From NCBI RefSeq assembly GCF_000381045.1, contig NZ_KB905747.1, forward strand, positions 1-43,102: a stretch of 43,102 nt of DNA, in the 5' to 3' direction. The position numbers and the translations under genes were made by a program. Below the pieces are notes generated by a model. The model did not search any database. It saw only the letters and a list, made by a program, of their open reading frames with translations, and was not told the DNA's origin. Source of the stretch: Thermus scotoductus DSM 8553 (lineage in GTDB: Bacteria; Deinococcota; Deinococci; Deinococcales; Thermaceae). Positions 1 through 10,360 of this stretch are shown here, one piece after another. How positions within the stretch are numbered: position 1 is the stretch's first letter; every line of letters begins with the position of its first letter.

Positions 1-101
1 ATCCCCGGTTTGGTCAGCCTGTGTCACGCGTTAGCGTATCTTGAGGGCTATCTTGGAAACCGGGGGATTATAGCTCCCCCACACCCCCACTTTTCTCTAA
101 A
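1..101 (+). repeat. Left copy of an inverted terminal repeat with hairpin
   Basis: Positions 57-101 are repeated in reverse complement at 43039-43083 with a single mismatch over 45 bp. Positions 1-11 (ATCCCCGGTTT) pair with 57-68 (AAACCGGGGGAT) across a 45-nt loop. In the right copy the matching arms are only 2 nt apart. The shared block also holds GGGGGA...TCCCCC arms around an AT-rich centre that reads TATAAT on the minus strand. No transposase is visible. It could be the end of an insertion sequence, a MITE-like unit or another dispersed repeat; the family is not identified. Confidence 0.7.
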
Positions 102-121
102 ATCGCAGTGGAGGCCAGGTC

Positions 122-712
122 ATGGAGGGCATCCGCAAGGCGGCGGAAAAAGCGATTTTGGAGTTTCTGGACCTCTTCCCCATGCCCAGGGGAAGCCTCT
201 TCGTCCTGGGGGGGTCCACCAGCGAGGTCTTGGGGGAAAAGGTGGGAACGAAGCCCAGTCTCGAGGTGGCCGAAGCCATCCTCGAGGGGCTCCTTCCCCC
301 TCTCCTCGAACGGGGGATATGGATAGCCGTCCAGGGATGCGAGCACCTGAACCGGGCCCTGGTGGTGGAAAGGGAGGCAGCCCGGACCTACAGCCTGGAG
401 GAGGTCACCGTCTTCCCTCATCCCAAGGCGGGAGGGAGTCTGGCCACGGCCGCCTTTCTCCGCTTCCAGGACCCCGTGATGGTGGAATCCCTAAAGGCCC
501 AAGCCCACGGGGGAATGGACATCGGGGGCGTTCTCATCGGCATGCACCTGCGGCCCGTGGCCGTACCCCTTAGGCTTTCCCTGCGCAGGATTGGCGAGGC
601 AGTACTCATCGCCGCCAAAACCCGTCCCAAGCTGGTGGGCGGGGCCAGGGCGGTCTACACCCAGGAGGAGATGCTCAGGAAGCTGGAAGAATATCGGCAA
701 AAGCTTCCCTGA
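122..712 (+). CDS. TIGR01440 family protein (YwlG/UPF0340-like)
   Basis: This 196-residue protein has the family's usual length and conserved stretches: LGGSTSEVLGE near residue 30, the QGCEHLNRALVVER segment in the middle, and AHGGMDIGGVLIGMHLRPVAVP followed by KTRPKLVGGARAVY in the C-terminal third. The family is widespread in Gram-positive and Thermus/Deinococcus bacteria, and its function is unknown. It is predicted to be cytoplasmic with no signal peptide. The ATG at 122 follows a weak GGAGGC at 110-115 and lies 20 bp after the terminal repeat, so its promoter is either in the repeat or missing from the window. The last 38 nt overlap the convergent aminotransferase gene. The family call is firm; the role is not known. 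Confidence 0.85.
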   Translation: MEGIRKAAEKAILEFLDLFPMPRGSLFVLGGSTSEVLGEKVGTKPSLEVAEAILEGLLPPLLERGIWIAVQGCEHLNRALVVEREAARTYSLEEVTVFPHPKAGGSLATAAFLRFQDPVMVESLKAQAHGGMDIGGVLIGMHLRPVAVPLRLSLRRIGEAVLIAAKTRPKLVGGARAVYTQEEMLRKLEEYRQKLP

Positions 713-1733
713 AAAGGGCCGCCACCCCGAGGGCCTCGTAGCGGTTGTAATAACCCATAAGGGAAAGGCGGAATACCCTGCCCTTCAAGGGCCCCTGGCC
801 CCCGGCGATCACCGCCTGCCTTCGGGCAAAGGCCTCCTTCACCTTCTGGTAGGAAACCCCTTCGGGCAGGTAAAAGGCGGCCACCGCCGGGCTTGGCACC
901 TCGGGCAGAGGGCTTAATCCCAGCTCCGCCCCAACCCGGTACAGAAGGTCGTTCTGCCAGGCCTTTAAGGCCAGGTGTTCGGGAAGCTTGGGCAACACCT
1001 CCTCCAGCACCGCCGCCACCGCCCCCACCAGGTTGATGGCCGGGGTCCAGGCGCTTTCCCCTTCCCTCTGGGCTTTGAGCTCCCGGGAGAGGTTCAGGTA
1101 GTAGCCCCGGGGGCGCAAACGTTCCAAGGCCCAAGGGCTTAGGGCCACAAAACCCAGCCCTGGGGGGCACATGAGGCCCTTCTGGCTACCGGAGGCCGCG
1201 GCGTCCACTCCCCAGGCCTCGAGGGCCACCTCCCGTACCAGCAAGCTGGTCACCATGTCGGCCCCCACCAGACCCTCGGGGTTGGCCTCCTTAAAGGCTC
1301 TTGCCAGGGCGGGCAGGTCCACCATGGCCCCGGTGGAGGTCTCCGAGTGAACCAGCAGTAGCCCTTGGTAACCGGGCCGGGCCACCTGCTCTGGGCCAGG
1401 CACCTCCCCGTAGGGGAGGTCCAAGCGATCCACCTCAAGCCCTGCGCTCTCGGCAATCTCGGCAAAACGCTCGGAAAACTTCCCGTAAACCGGCACCAAC
1501 ACCCTTTCCCCGGGAGCGAAGAGGTTCCACACCAAAGCCTCCATGGCCAGGGTGCCGCTTCCCGTGAGGATCAGGACCTCCCCTTGGGTTTGAAAGGCTT
1601 GTTGGAGAAGGTTTCTAGCCCTTAGGAAAAGCTCCCGGGCCGGCTCCGTACGGTGGTGGAGCTGGGGACGGCTAAGGGCCTCCAACGCCTTGGGGTGAAG
1701 GCGAACCGGTCCAGGGGTGAGGAGCCACTCCAT
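675..1733 (-). CDS. Class V aminotransferase (alanine-glyoxylate aminotransferase family)
   Basis: A 352-residue cytoplasmic PLP enzyme. The N-terminal LLTPGPVRLHP motif and the GSGTLAMEALVWNL cofactor-binding region (about residues 58-71) are typical of the serine/alanine-pyruvate-glyoxylate aminotransferase group. The SGSQKGLMCPPGLGF segment carries the lysine expected to form the Schiff base with PLP. The conserved HSETSTGAMVDLPALA stretch contacts the substrate-side carboxylate in relatives. The exact amino donor cannot be told from sequence; serine, alanine or aspartate with glyoxylate or pyruvate are all possible. It is transcribed after the NuoB-like gene on the same strand (9-nt gap), so the two may share a transcript. 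Its 3' end overlaps the converging TIGR01440 gene by 38 nt. Confidence 0.85.
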   Translation of the reverse strand: MEWLLTPGPVRLHPKALEALSRPQLHHRTEPARELFLRARNLLQQAFQTQGEVLILTGSGTLAMEALVWNLFAPGERVLVPVYGKFSERFAEIAESAGLEVDRLDLPYGEVPGPEQVARPGYQGLLLVHSETSTGAMVDLPALARAFKEANPEGLVGADMVTSLLVREVALEAWGVDAAASGSQKGLMCPPGLGFVALSPWALERLRPRGYYLNLSRELKAQREGESAWTPAINLVGAVAAVLEEVLPKLPEHLALKAWQNDLLYRVGAELGLSPLPEVPSPAVAAFYLPEGVSYQKVKEAFARRQAVIAGGQGPLKGRVFRLSLMGYYNRYEALGVAALFREAFADILPAS

Positions 1734-1742
1734 GGGAAAAGT

Positions 1743-2453
1743 TTAGCGTAAGAAGCCTCCCACTAAGCGCTGGACCATTCGGCCAGTGAGAAGCAAGAGC
1801 CCGTGGAGAATGGCCCCCGGCCTAGGCGGGTCTCCCGGCACGTAGACATCCACGGGCACCACCTTATCCACCCCCGCCAGCACCTCTTGGCTTTCCGCAA
1901 AGACCCCGCCCGAAATGGCCTCGTTCCCCACAGCCACCACCCCTTTGGGCTCCGGCATGGCCTCGTAGGTGCGCCTTAGGGCCTCGGCCATGTTGCGGCT
2001 CACGGGGCCCGTGACCAGAAGGGCGTCCGCGTGCCGGGGCGAAGCCACCACCTGGAACCCAAAGCGGCCCATGTCGTTAAAAGGATTGCCAAGAAGGGCG
2101 ATCTCCGAGTCGGCAATGCCTGTGCCCCCGGCGCTCACCTCGCGAAAGGCCAGGGTAGGTAGGCGAAGCTCTGTCCGAGGGGAAGGGGGAGGGCCTGGGT
2201 CCAGAAACCCTCCCCTGTCCAGGTCCACCCGCTGGACCAGGTCCTCCCGCCGGGTCACGGCCACCTCGAGGCGCTTTACCTCCTCCACCGCCTCTGGGCG
2301 GCCCAGAACACACCGGCCACATCCCACGCACCGGGCCAGGTCCAGCTGGAAAACCCCGCCCTCCTCCCGGAAGGCCCCGCTCGGGCAGAGGCGAAGGAGG
2401 TGGGCCCGGGCCTTGAAGAACTCCGCCTTGTAGCGGTGGAGGGTGCTAGGCAT
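1743..2453 (-). CDS. Ferredoxin/NuoB-like (group 4 hydrogenase small-subunit-like) protein lacking cluster ligands
   Basis: This 236-residue protein fuses two domains. Residues about 20-75 resemble a HyfH/HycF-type ferredoxin half, with CP at 23 and CVGCGRC at 42-48. The usual fourth Cys before Pro is replaced (LGRPEA), leaving at most one 4Fe-4S site. Residues about 100-225 match the NuoB/HycG fold, for example VASPRHADALLVTGPVSRNM and MPEPKGVVAVG, followed by VDKVVPVDVYVPG. All four cysteines that hold the N2-type cluster are replaced: the CxxC region reads TGIADSE (T111, A114), GDCA/GACA reads GNEA (E178) and GCPP reads GDPP (D208). No hydrogenase or complex I partner gene is present in the window. 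The ATG at 2453 follows GGAAG with good spacing; a longer reading frame upstream is less likely. It was probably inherited as a structural or regulatory relic, which is inference. Confidence 0.75.
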   Translation of the reverse strand: MPSTLHRYKAEFFKARAHLLRLCPSGAFREEGGVFQLDLARCVGCGRCVLGRPEAVEEVKRLEVAVTRREDLVQRVDLDRGGFLDPGPPPSPRTELRLPTLAFREVSAGGTGIADSEIALLGNPFNDMGRFGFQVVASPRHADALLVTGPVSRNMAEALRRTYEAMPEPKGVVAVGNEAISGGVFAESQEVLAGVDKVVPVDVYVPGDPPRPGAILHGLLLLTGRMVQRLVGGFLR

Positions 2454-2465
2454 ACTTCTTCCTTT

Positions 2466-2483
2466 GGCTATATGCATATAGCC
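2466..2483. promoter_or_regulatory. Perfect 18-bp palindrome, candidate operator
   Basis: GGCTATATGCATATAGCC is its own reverse complement and ends 13 nt before the start codon of the NuoB-like gene. It could be an operator for a dimeric regulator or a leader RNA hairpin. No regulator for it is evident. Confidence 0.55.
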
Positions 2484-2496
2484 ACATACTTCCAAC

Positions 2497-2525
2497 CTTA
2501 GGCCTCTTCGCCCCCCCCCTGTCAA
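2497..2525 (-). promoter_or_regulatory. Candidate promoter with G9 tract in spacer
   Basis: On the minus strand a perfect TTGACA (2520-2525) is followed directly by nine G residues (2511-2519). A weak -10-like CCTAAG/TAAGGT lies 17-19 nt away. It would drive the NuoB-like gene. The -35 hexamer is exact; the -10 is poor. Confidence 0.4.
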
Positions 2526-2564
2526 CATCCCCACGTGGTATCATGTCCCGCCGGCGGCCCCTTT

Positions 2565-3425
2565 ATGCCAGAGCCCATGTTTCGCCTCCGCTACCGAAGC
2601 CCAGGGCAGGAAACCCTCCTGCTTCCCCTGCCCCAAAGCCTTCCCGGGCAGAAAGTGGGGGACCTCTTCCTCTCCCGGCGGCCCGAGGAGGTGTACGAGG
2701 CCCAGGGGAACCTCCTGGCCCGCTTTTCCCTCTCCGAGGGGGAGATCCTCGAGGTGCGCTTCCCCTTGAAGACCGAACCCCTGAAGCACCTCCCCCCCTG
2801 GGGGAAAACCCTCCTCTTTGAACCCCCGGAGGCCTGGCCCGGCATCCTGGCCCACAAGGGACACAAGGTAGAAAGGGCCTTTGGCTTTCTCCTCTCCGGC
2901 CAACCCCACGCCTGGTACCTGGTGGACGGGCTTCCCCTGGATCCCCTTCTCTACCAAACCCTCCAGGAAAACCCCACCCACCTCCTCCCCTTGGGGGTAG
3001 CCCCCGAGCCCCACCTCTACCTGGGGGGGCACGAGGGGAAAAGACTTCTCCTTTTAAGAACCCCCTGGCCAGGAGGGGAGGAACCCCTGTGGCAAGAGCT
3101 CCACCCCCTGGGGTTCCAACCCCTGCCCTTCCTTCGGGGCCTGGCCTTCGCCAGCCTGGGGGTTTCCGCCCTGGGCCTGGCCACCGGTCCTTGGTTCTAC
3201 CTTCCCTACCTGGGGGCGCTGATCCTGCAGCAGGGGCCTGCCCTCAAAAAGCTTTTCCTGCGCACCCCGCGCCACGTTTTGGAAAGCCTGTTCTTCCACG
3301 CCTTCGCCCTTTCCGTAACGGTAAACCCCAGGCCGGAGCTCGGCCTGGGGTACCTGGCGCTCTTCCTCTGGAACCGGCTTAGGCCTTCCGCCGCAACTCC
3401 GAAAGAATCTCCCGAAGAAGCTTGA
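2565..3425 (+). CDS. Hypothetical membrane-associated protein
   Basis: A 286-residue protein I do not recognise. The first 190 residues are soluble-looking and rich in Leu, Pro and Gly, with no obvious catalytic motif. Two hydrophobic stretches follow at roughly residues 192-225 (around LRGLAFASLGVSALGLATG and YLPYLGALILQQG). A third lies near the C-terminus (LESLFFHAFALSVTV, LGLGYLALFLWNRL), suggesting a C-terminal membrane anchor of two to four helices. The ATG at 2565 is preferred; 2577 (MFRLRY) and a GTG at 2535 are in-frame alternatives. It is divergent from the NuoB-like gene across 111 bp that hold the palindrome, and its 3' end overlaps mscL by 47 nt. Codon use matches its neighbours, so it is probably a real Thermus-lineage gene. 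Confidence 0.65.
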   Translation: MPEPMFRLRYRSPGQETLLLPLPQSLPGQKVGDLFLSRRPEEVYEAQGNLLARFSLSEGEILEVRFPLKTEPLKHLPPWGKTLLFEPPEAWPGILAHKGHKVERAFGFLLSGQPHAWYLVDGLPLDPLLYQTLQENPTHLLPLGVAPEPHLYLGGHEGKRLLLLRTPWPGGEEPLWQELHPLGFQPLPFLRGLAFASLGVSALGLATGPWFYLPYLGALILQQGPALKKLFLRTPRHVLESLFFHAFALSVTVNPRPELGLGYLALFLWNRLRPSAATPKESPEEA

Positions 3426-3759
3426 CCTCCTCTGGTGGCTCGGGAGGAGGGGGTGGGGCCGTCTCCTCCGCCTTCTTGCGCCGCTTTTCAATCTCCTGCA
3501 TGGGCACCACGATCAAGAAGTAGATGGCCGCCCCCACCACCAGGAAGTTCACCACGGCGTTGATAAACTTCCCCAAGGCGATGGGCCCCAGCTTGATGGC
3601 GGAAAAATCCGGCGCCCCTCCCAAAGCCCCGATCAAGGGGGTGAGGATATCCGCCACCAAGGAGTTCACCACCTGGCCGAAGGCCCCACCGATGACCACG
3701 GCCACCGCCAGGTCCACCACGTTGCCCCGCATGATGAAATCCCTAAAACCCTTCAACAT
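3379..3759 (-). CDS. mscL: Large-conductance mechanosensitive channel MscL
   Basis: The 126-residue length and sequence fit MscL, the inner-membrane pentamer that opens under high turgor to release osmolytes. It starts MLKGFRDFIMRGNVVDLAVAV, the N-terminal helix and pore-lining TM1. The sequence NSLVADILTPLIG closes TM1, and a second helix follows (FINAVVNFLVVGAAIYFLIV). The short cytoplasmic tail has a charged RRKK patch, then a proline-rich linker (PPPPPEPPEE) before the C-terminal helical bundle KLLREILSELRRK. The prolines in that linker are unusual but tolerable, because this region is a flexible tether in the family. AAGGAGGT precedes the ATG at 3759. An inverted repeat CGGTCC-8-GGACCG lies upstream at 3794-3813; its role is unknown. 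Confidence 0.95.
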   Translation of the reverse strand: MLKGFRDFIMRGNVVDLAVAVVIGGAFGQVVNSLVADILTPLIGALGGAPDFSAIKLGPIALGKFINAVVNFLVVGAAIYFLIVVPMQEIEKRRKKAEETAPPPPPEPPEEVKLLREILSELRRKA

Positions 3760-3951
3760 ACGTACCTCCTTGCACGCTCCCTAACGCCAAACCCGGTCCG
3801 AGTTCCTGGACCGACGGCCACCCTACCCGCTCCCTTTGAAAATCTTGTGAAAAGAACCCTCGCCTGAAAGGCCAACCCCGCCCTTCTCCTGCCTTCCAGA
3901 CCTGGCCCGCTTTGGGAAAGACCCTCACCGAAGGGAGAAGCCCAGGCGGTA

Positions 3952-3957
3952 TATAAT
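3952..3957 (+). promoter_or_regulatory. -10 box of the sugar ABC ATPase gene
   Basis: A perfect TATAAT lies 80 bp before the ATG at 4038, with no recognisable -35 at 16-18 nt. The leader that follows contains a small AGCCC-GAA-GGGCT hairpin. The rest of 3760-4037 shows no gene. Confidence 0.5.
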
Positions 3958-4037
3958 GCCCCCGAACCCCCGATGGGCCAAGGTCAGCCCGAAGGGCTGC
4001 CTTGCGGGCTCAAAGCGCGGGGCCTAGGAGGTAAAGC

Positions 4038-7538
<3,501 letters not shown>

Positions 7539-7554
<16 letters not shown>

Positions 7555-8543
7555 CGGGGTACTACGGGTTTAAAAACGCCGGGGACGAGGCCATCCTCGA
7601 GGCCATCGCCCGGGAGCTGAAGGCCCGGGGGCACCAGGTTCTCGCCCTTTCCGGCGATCCCAAACAGACCGCCAAGGAGCACGGGATCCGGGCCGCCTAT
7701 CGCCTAAACCCCTTGGCCCTTCTCCAGGCGGACCTCTGGCTTTTGGGGGGCGGAGGGCTTTTGCAGGACGCCACCAGCTCCCTAAGCCTTCTTTACTACC
7801 TGTCCGTGCTCCGGACTGCCCGCTTCTTCCGCAAGAGGGTGGTGGTATTCAACCAGTCCCTCGGCCCCCTCACCCCCTGGGGGGAAAAGCAGGTGAAACG
7901 GGCCTTGCGGGGCGTGCCCATAATCCTTCGCGACCAGGATTCCTGGGAATACGCCAAGAACCTCGGCCTTTCCCCCGCCTTGGGTGCCGACCCTGCCCTC
8001 CTCCTCACCCCGCCCCCTGTAAAGCGGGAAGAGGACCTGGTTCTCGTCATTCCTCGGGCTGGGGTGGACCAGGAAGCCCTCACCAACCTCTACATCACCG
8101 CCAACCACCTGGTGCACGAGGGAAAAAGGGTGCTGGTCCTCCTCCTCCAACCCGGATACGACGACGAGGTCATCGAGATCTTCCGCCTGCACCGGGTGGA
8201 GAAGACCGCCGATCCCAGGCGGGTCCTCTACCTGGCCGCCCAGGCGGGGTACGTGATCTCCATGCGCCTGCACGGCCTCATCCTGGCGGCGGCGGCGGGC
8301 ACCCCCTTCGCCGCCCTTTCCTACGACCCCAAGGTGGCCGCCTTCGCCAAGGAAACCGGGGCCTACTACCAGGAGCTCCCCGGCGACCCCATCAAGCTCT
8401 CCAAGGCGGCCGTGTACGGGCGCTACCCCGACTGGGAAAAGGTGGAAGCCCTAAAGGAGCGGGCCCGGCAGAGCTTTGACCTGGCCCTGGGGGAAGCCAG
8501 CCTGGTCAAAAAGACCCACGGACGCGGTTCAAGCGGCCCCTAA
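7539..8543 (+). CDS. csaB: Polysaccharide pyruvyl transferase CsaB
   Basis: A 334-residue enzyme that transfers pyruvate from PEP to the secondary cell-wall polymer, giving the ketal that S-layer SLH domains bind. The N-terminal GYYGFKNAGDEAILEAI motif, the LWLLGGGGLLQD segment, NQSLGPLTPWG and the C-terminal SMRLHGLILAAAAGTPF block are characteristic of the family. The ATG at 7539 is chosen because AAGGAGG lies 8 nt upstream and the protein starts at the expected VVGVAGYYG; upstream in-frame sequence is a shadow of the DUF5693 gene. In Thermus the S-layer protein SlpA has an SLH domain that needs this modification, so the gene links to the cell-envelope theme of the window. The 3' end overlaps the converging gene by 38 nt. 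Confidence 0.93.
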
Positions 8544-9615
8544 GCCCCTGGGCAAAGGCCTCCAGGTCCCGAAGGGCCTCCTCCACCTCCTGCCGGAGGA
8601 GGAACTCCCCCGGGGAGAGGCGCTTGAGCACGAGGAAGGGAGGCTGGGAAAGCACCTCCACCCCCTGGCGCACCACCTCGGGGATGAGGCCTTCCTCCAC
8701 GGCCTCCGCCTCCAGATCCGCCAGCAAAAACACCTCCCCCATGGACTTGCGGGAAAGCAAAAGGAGGAAGGCAGCGAAGGCCCCGCGCTCGGAAAGCTCG
8801 GCCACCAGCCGGTCCTCCAGGGACTCCACCGCCTCGAGGTCCACAAAACCTTCCCGAAGAAGGTCCTCCAGGTCCAAAGGCGAAAGGGGAAAGCGGGCCT
8901 TAAGGCGCACCAGGCGGCTCACCGCCTCCGGGGAAAGGTATCCCACTCCCTCCGGCACCCCTTCCTTCTGGGATTCCGGCGCCAGGATAACCACGTACGC
9001 CCCTTGCTGGCGGTAGGACTTGAGCAGGCTGGGCTCCCCTTCCCCCGGACGCAGCAGCACCAGAAGCACTTGGCGGCGCCCCAAGGGGGCTTTGTACACC
9101 CACGGCGGGCCGCCTTCCAGGAGAAAGCCAAGCAGCCTCAAGTCCTCGGTAACCCCAGGGGGCTCCAAGGTCCTTTGCGGCTCGTTGGGGAAAAGCACCT
9201 CCTTGGGATAGGGTGTCACCCGCACCCGCCGCTTCTCCGGCCTGGGATCCCCTGCCTCCTTGGATTCCCTCCCGGAAGCAGCCGGCCTCGCCTCCCGCCT
9301 CTCGGGCTGGGCAGGCTCCCTGGACTCCGCCTGCCCAAGCCGGGGGAGGCCCCTAGGGGTGGCCTTAAGCTCCACTTCCTCCCCGCGGAAGTGGAGAAGG
9401 ATGGTCTCGTTCGCGGCGAGGCGGCGCTTTTGATAGTAGGGCAGAAGCCCCCGCACCACCCCCTGTTTCCAGTCCACCTCCACCTCGTACACCTCCCCAT
9501 CCTCGTCCACGAAGCGCACCCGCTCCTTGCCGAGGAGATGCTGGCGGAGGGAGACGGTTAAGGTCATGGTTCCCGTTTGAATACAGGTGCTGGTCAGCAC
9601 ATAGCGTGCGGTCAT
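8506..9615 (-). CDS. Hypothetical protein downstream of DnaQ-like exonuclease
   Basis: A 369-residue cytoplasmic protein of unknown function. About residues 12-90 form a compact beta-rich domain (TMTLTVSLRQHLLGKERVRF, EVEVDWKQGVVRGLLPYYQ). A charged, low-complexity linker rich in Arg, Glu and Pro follows at about 95-150. The C-terminal domain contains QVLLVLLRPGEGE and YVVILAPES strands, then a helical end with many Leu/Glu heptads. No catalytic motif stands out. The ATG at 9615 is preferred because GGGAGGTGAT overlaps the end of the exonuclease gene. The stop of that gene and this ATG are one base apart, so the two are translationally coupled. A link to nucleic-acid processing is suggested only by this coupling. 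Confidence 0.65.
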   Translation of the reverse strand: MTARYVLTSTCIQTGTMTLTVSLRQHLLGKERVRFVDEDGEVYEVEVDWKQGVVRGLLPYYQKRRLAANETILLHFRGEEVELKATPRGLPRLGQAESREPAQPERREARPAASGRESKEAGDPRPEKRRVRVTPYPKEVLFPNEPQRTLEPPGVTEDLRLLGFLLEGGPPWVYKAPLGRRQVLLVLLRPGEGEPSLLKSYRQQGAYVVILAPESQKEGVPEGVGYLSPEAVSRLVRLKARFPLSPLDLEDLLREGFVDLEAVESLEDRLVAELSERGAFAAFLLLLSRKSMGEVFLLADLEAEAVEEGLIPEVVRQGVEVLSQPPFLVLKRLSPGEFLLRQEVEEALRDLEAFAQGLRGRLNRVRGSF

Positions 9616-9616
9616 A

Positions 9617-10360
9617 TCACCTCCCGAGGTCCACCAAGGGACGGGGAATCCCTGAAGTAAGCATATAATACACCTCGTAGGCCACGGCAAGGGTACGCTC
9701 CACATCCCCAAGGGCCCGGTGGGCTTCCCTGGGAGGAAGCTCCAGGACCTGGGAAAGAGCGTCCAGGCCGTAGCGCCTGAGGCCAGGCATGGCCCTTTTG
9801 GCCAGGCGGAGGGTGTCTACCACCGGGTTCTCCAGGGAATAGCCCATGCCCTCCAGGGCGGGCCGCAGGAACCCCAGGTCAAAGCTGGCGTTTTGGATGA
9901 CCAAGGTGGCCCCCCGCAAGAGGGGATAGGCCTTCTCCAGAACCTCCTCGAGGGAAGGAGCCTCCTCCAGCTCCCAAGCGCGAATCCCCGTAAGCCTCTC
10001 GATAAAGGGGCTGGGAGGGCGGCTTGGGCGCACCAGGCTCTGAAAGCTCCTGCGCTCTCCCTGCTCCAGCCGCACCAAGCCCACTTCGATCACCTCGTTG
10101 AGGCCGGGGGAAAGCCCGGTGGTCTCCAGGTCCAAGACCACCACCGCCTCCCCGGAATAGGGGAAAGGGTAGTGCCACTCCCAAAGCCCCACCTCCTCCC
10201 CCAAGCGGAAGCGCCCGTCCAAGAGGGGCCGCACCACGGGCTCCACCGGACCCCTTAGCCCCAGGGCCTCCCCCAGGGCGGGAAGGGGCAAGGGCCTGCC
10301 CTCGGCCCTAAGCCTTCGGGCCAGGCGGGTGGCCAGGCGGTGGCGAAAGAAAGCCTCCAC
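9617..10360 (-). CDS. DEDDh 3'-5' exonuclease (DnaQ/PolC epsilon-like)
   Basis: A 247-residue protein with a DnaQ-type exonuclease domain from about residue 70. ExoI is VVLDLETTGLSPG (metal-binding Asp and Glu). ExoII is in VIQNASFDLGFLRPAL, and ExoIII is AHRALGDVERTLAVAY, with the catalytic His and Asp. All four acidic residues and the His are present, so it should be active on 3' DNA or RNA ends. The first 65 residues are an extra N-terminal segment (FFRHRLATRLARRLRAEGRP) that may be a small winged-helix-like module. It starts with GTG at 10360, sharing bases with the gatA stop (TAGTG). It could be a proofreading subunit or a stand-alone nuclease; Thermus Pol III alpha has its own PHP domain, so the role is open. 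Confidence 0.85.
   Translation of the reverse strand: MEAFFRHRLATRLARRLRAEGRPLPLPALGEALGLRGPVEPVVRPLLDGRFRLGEEVGLWEWHYPFPYSGEAVVVLDLETTGLSPGLNEVIEVGLVRLEQGERRSFQSLVRPSRPPSPFIERLTGIRAWELEEAPSLEEVLEKAYPLLRGATLVIQNASFDLGFLRPALEGMGYSLENPVVDTLRLAKRAMPGLRRYGLDALSQVLELPPREAHRALGDVERTLAVAYEVYYMLTSGIPRPLVDLGR

Noticed and set aside
10-573. Open frame of 187 codons from the left end
   Set aside because: It runs antiphase through the TIGR01440 gene with Gly/Pro/Arg-rich sequence and has no ribosome site; only the first 60 bp look even slightly coding.
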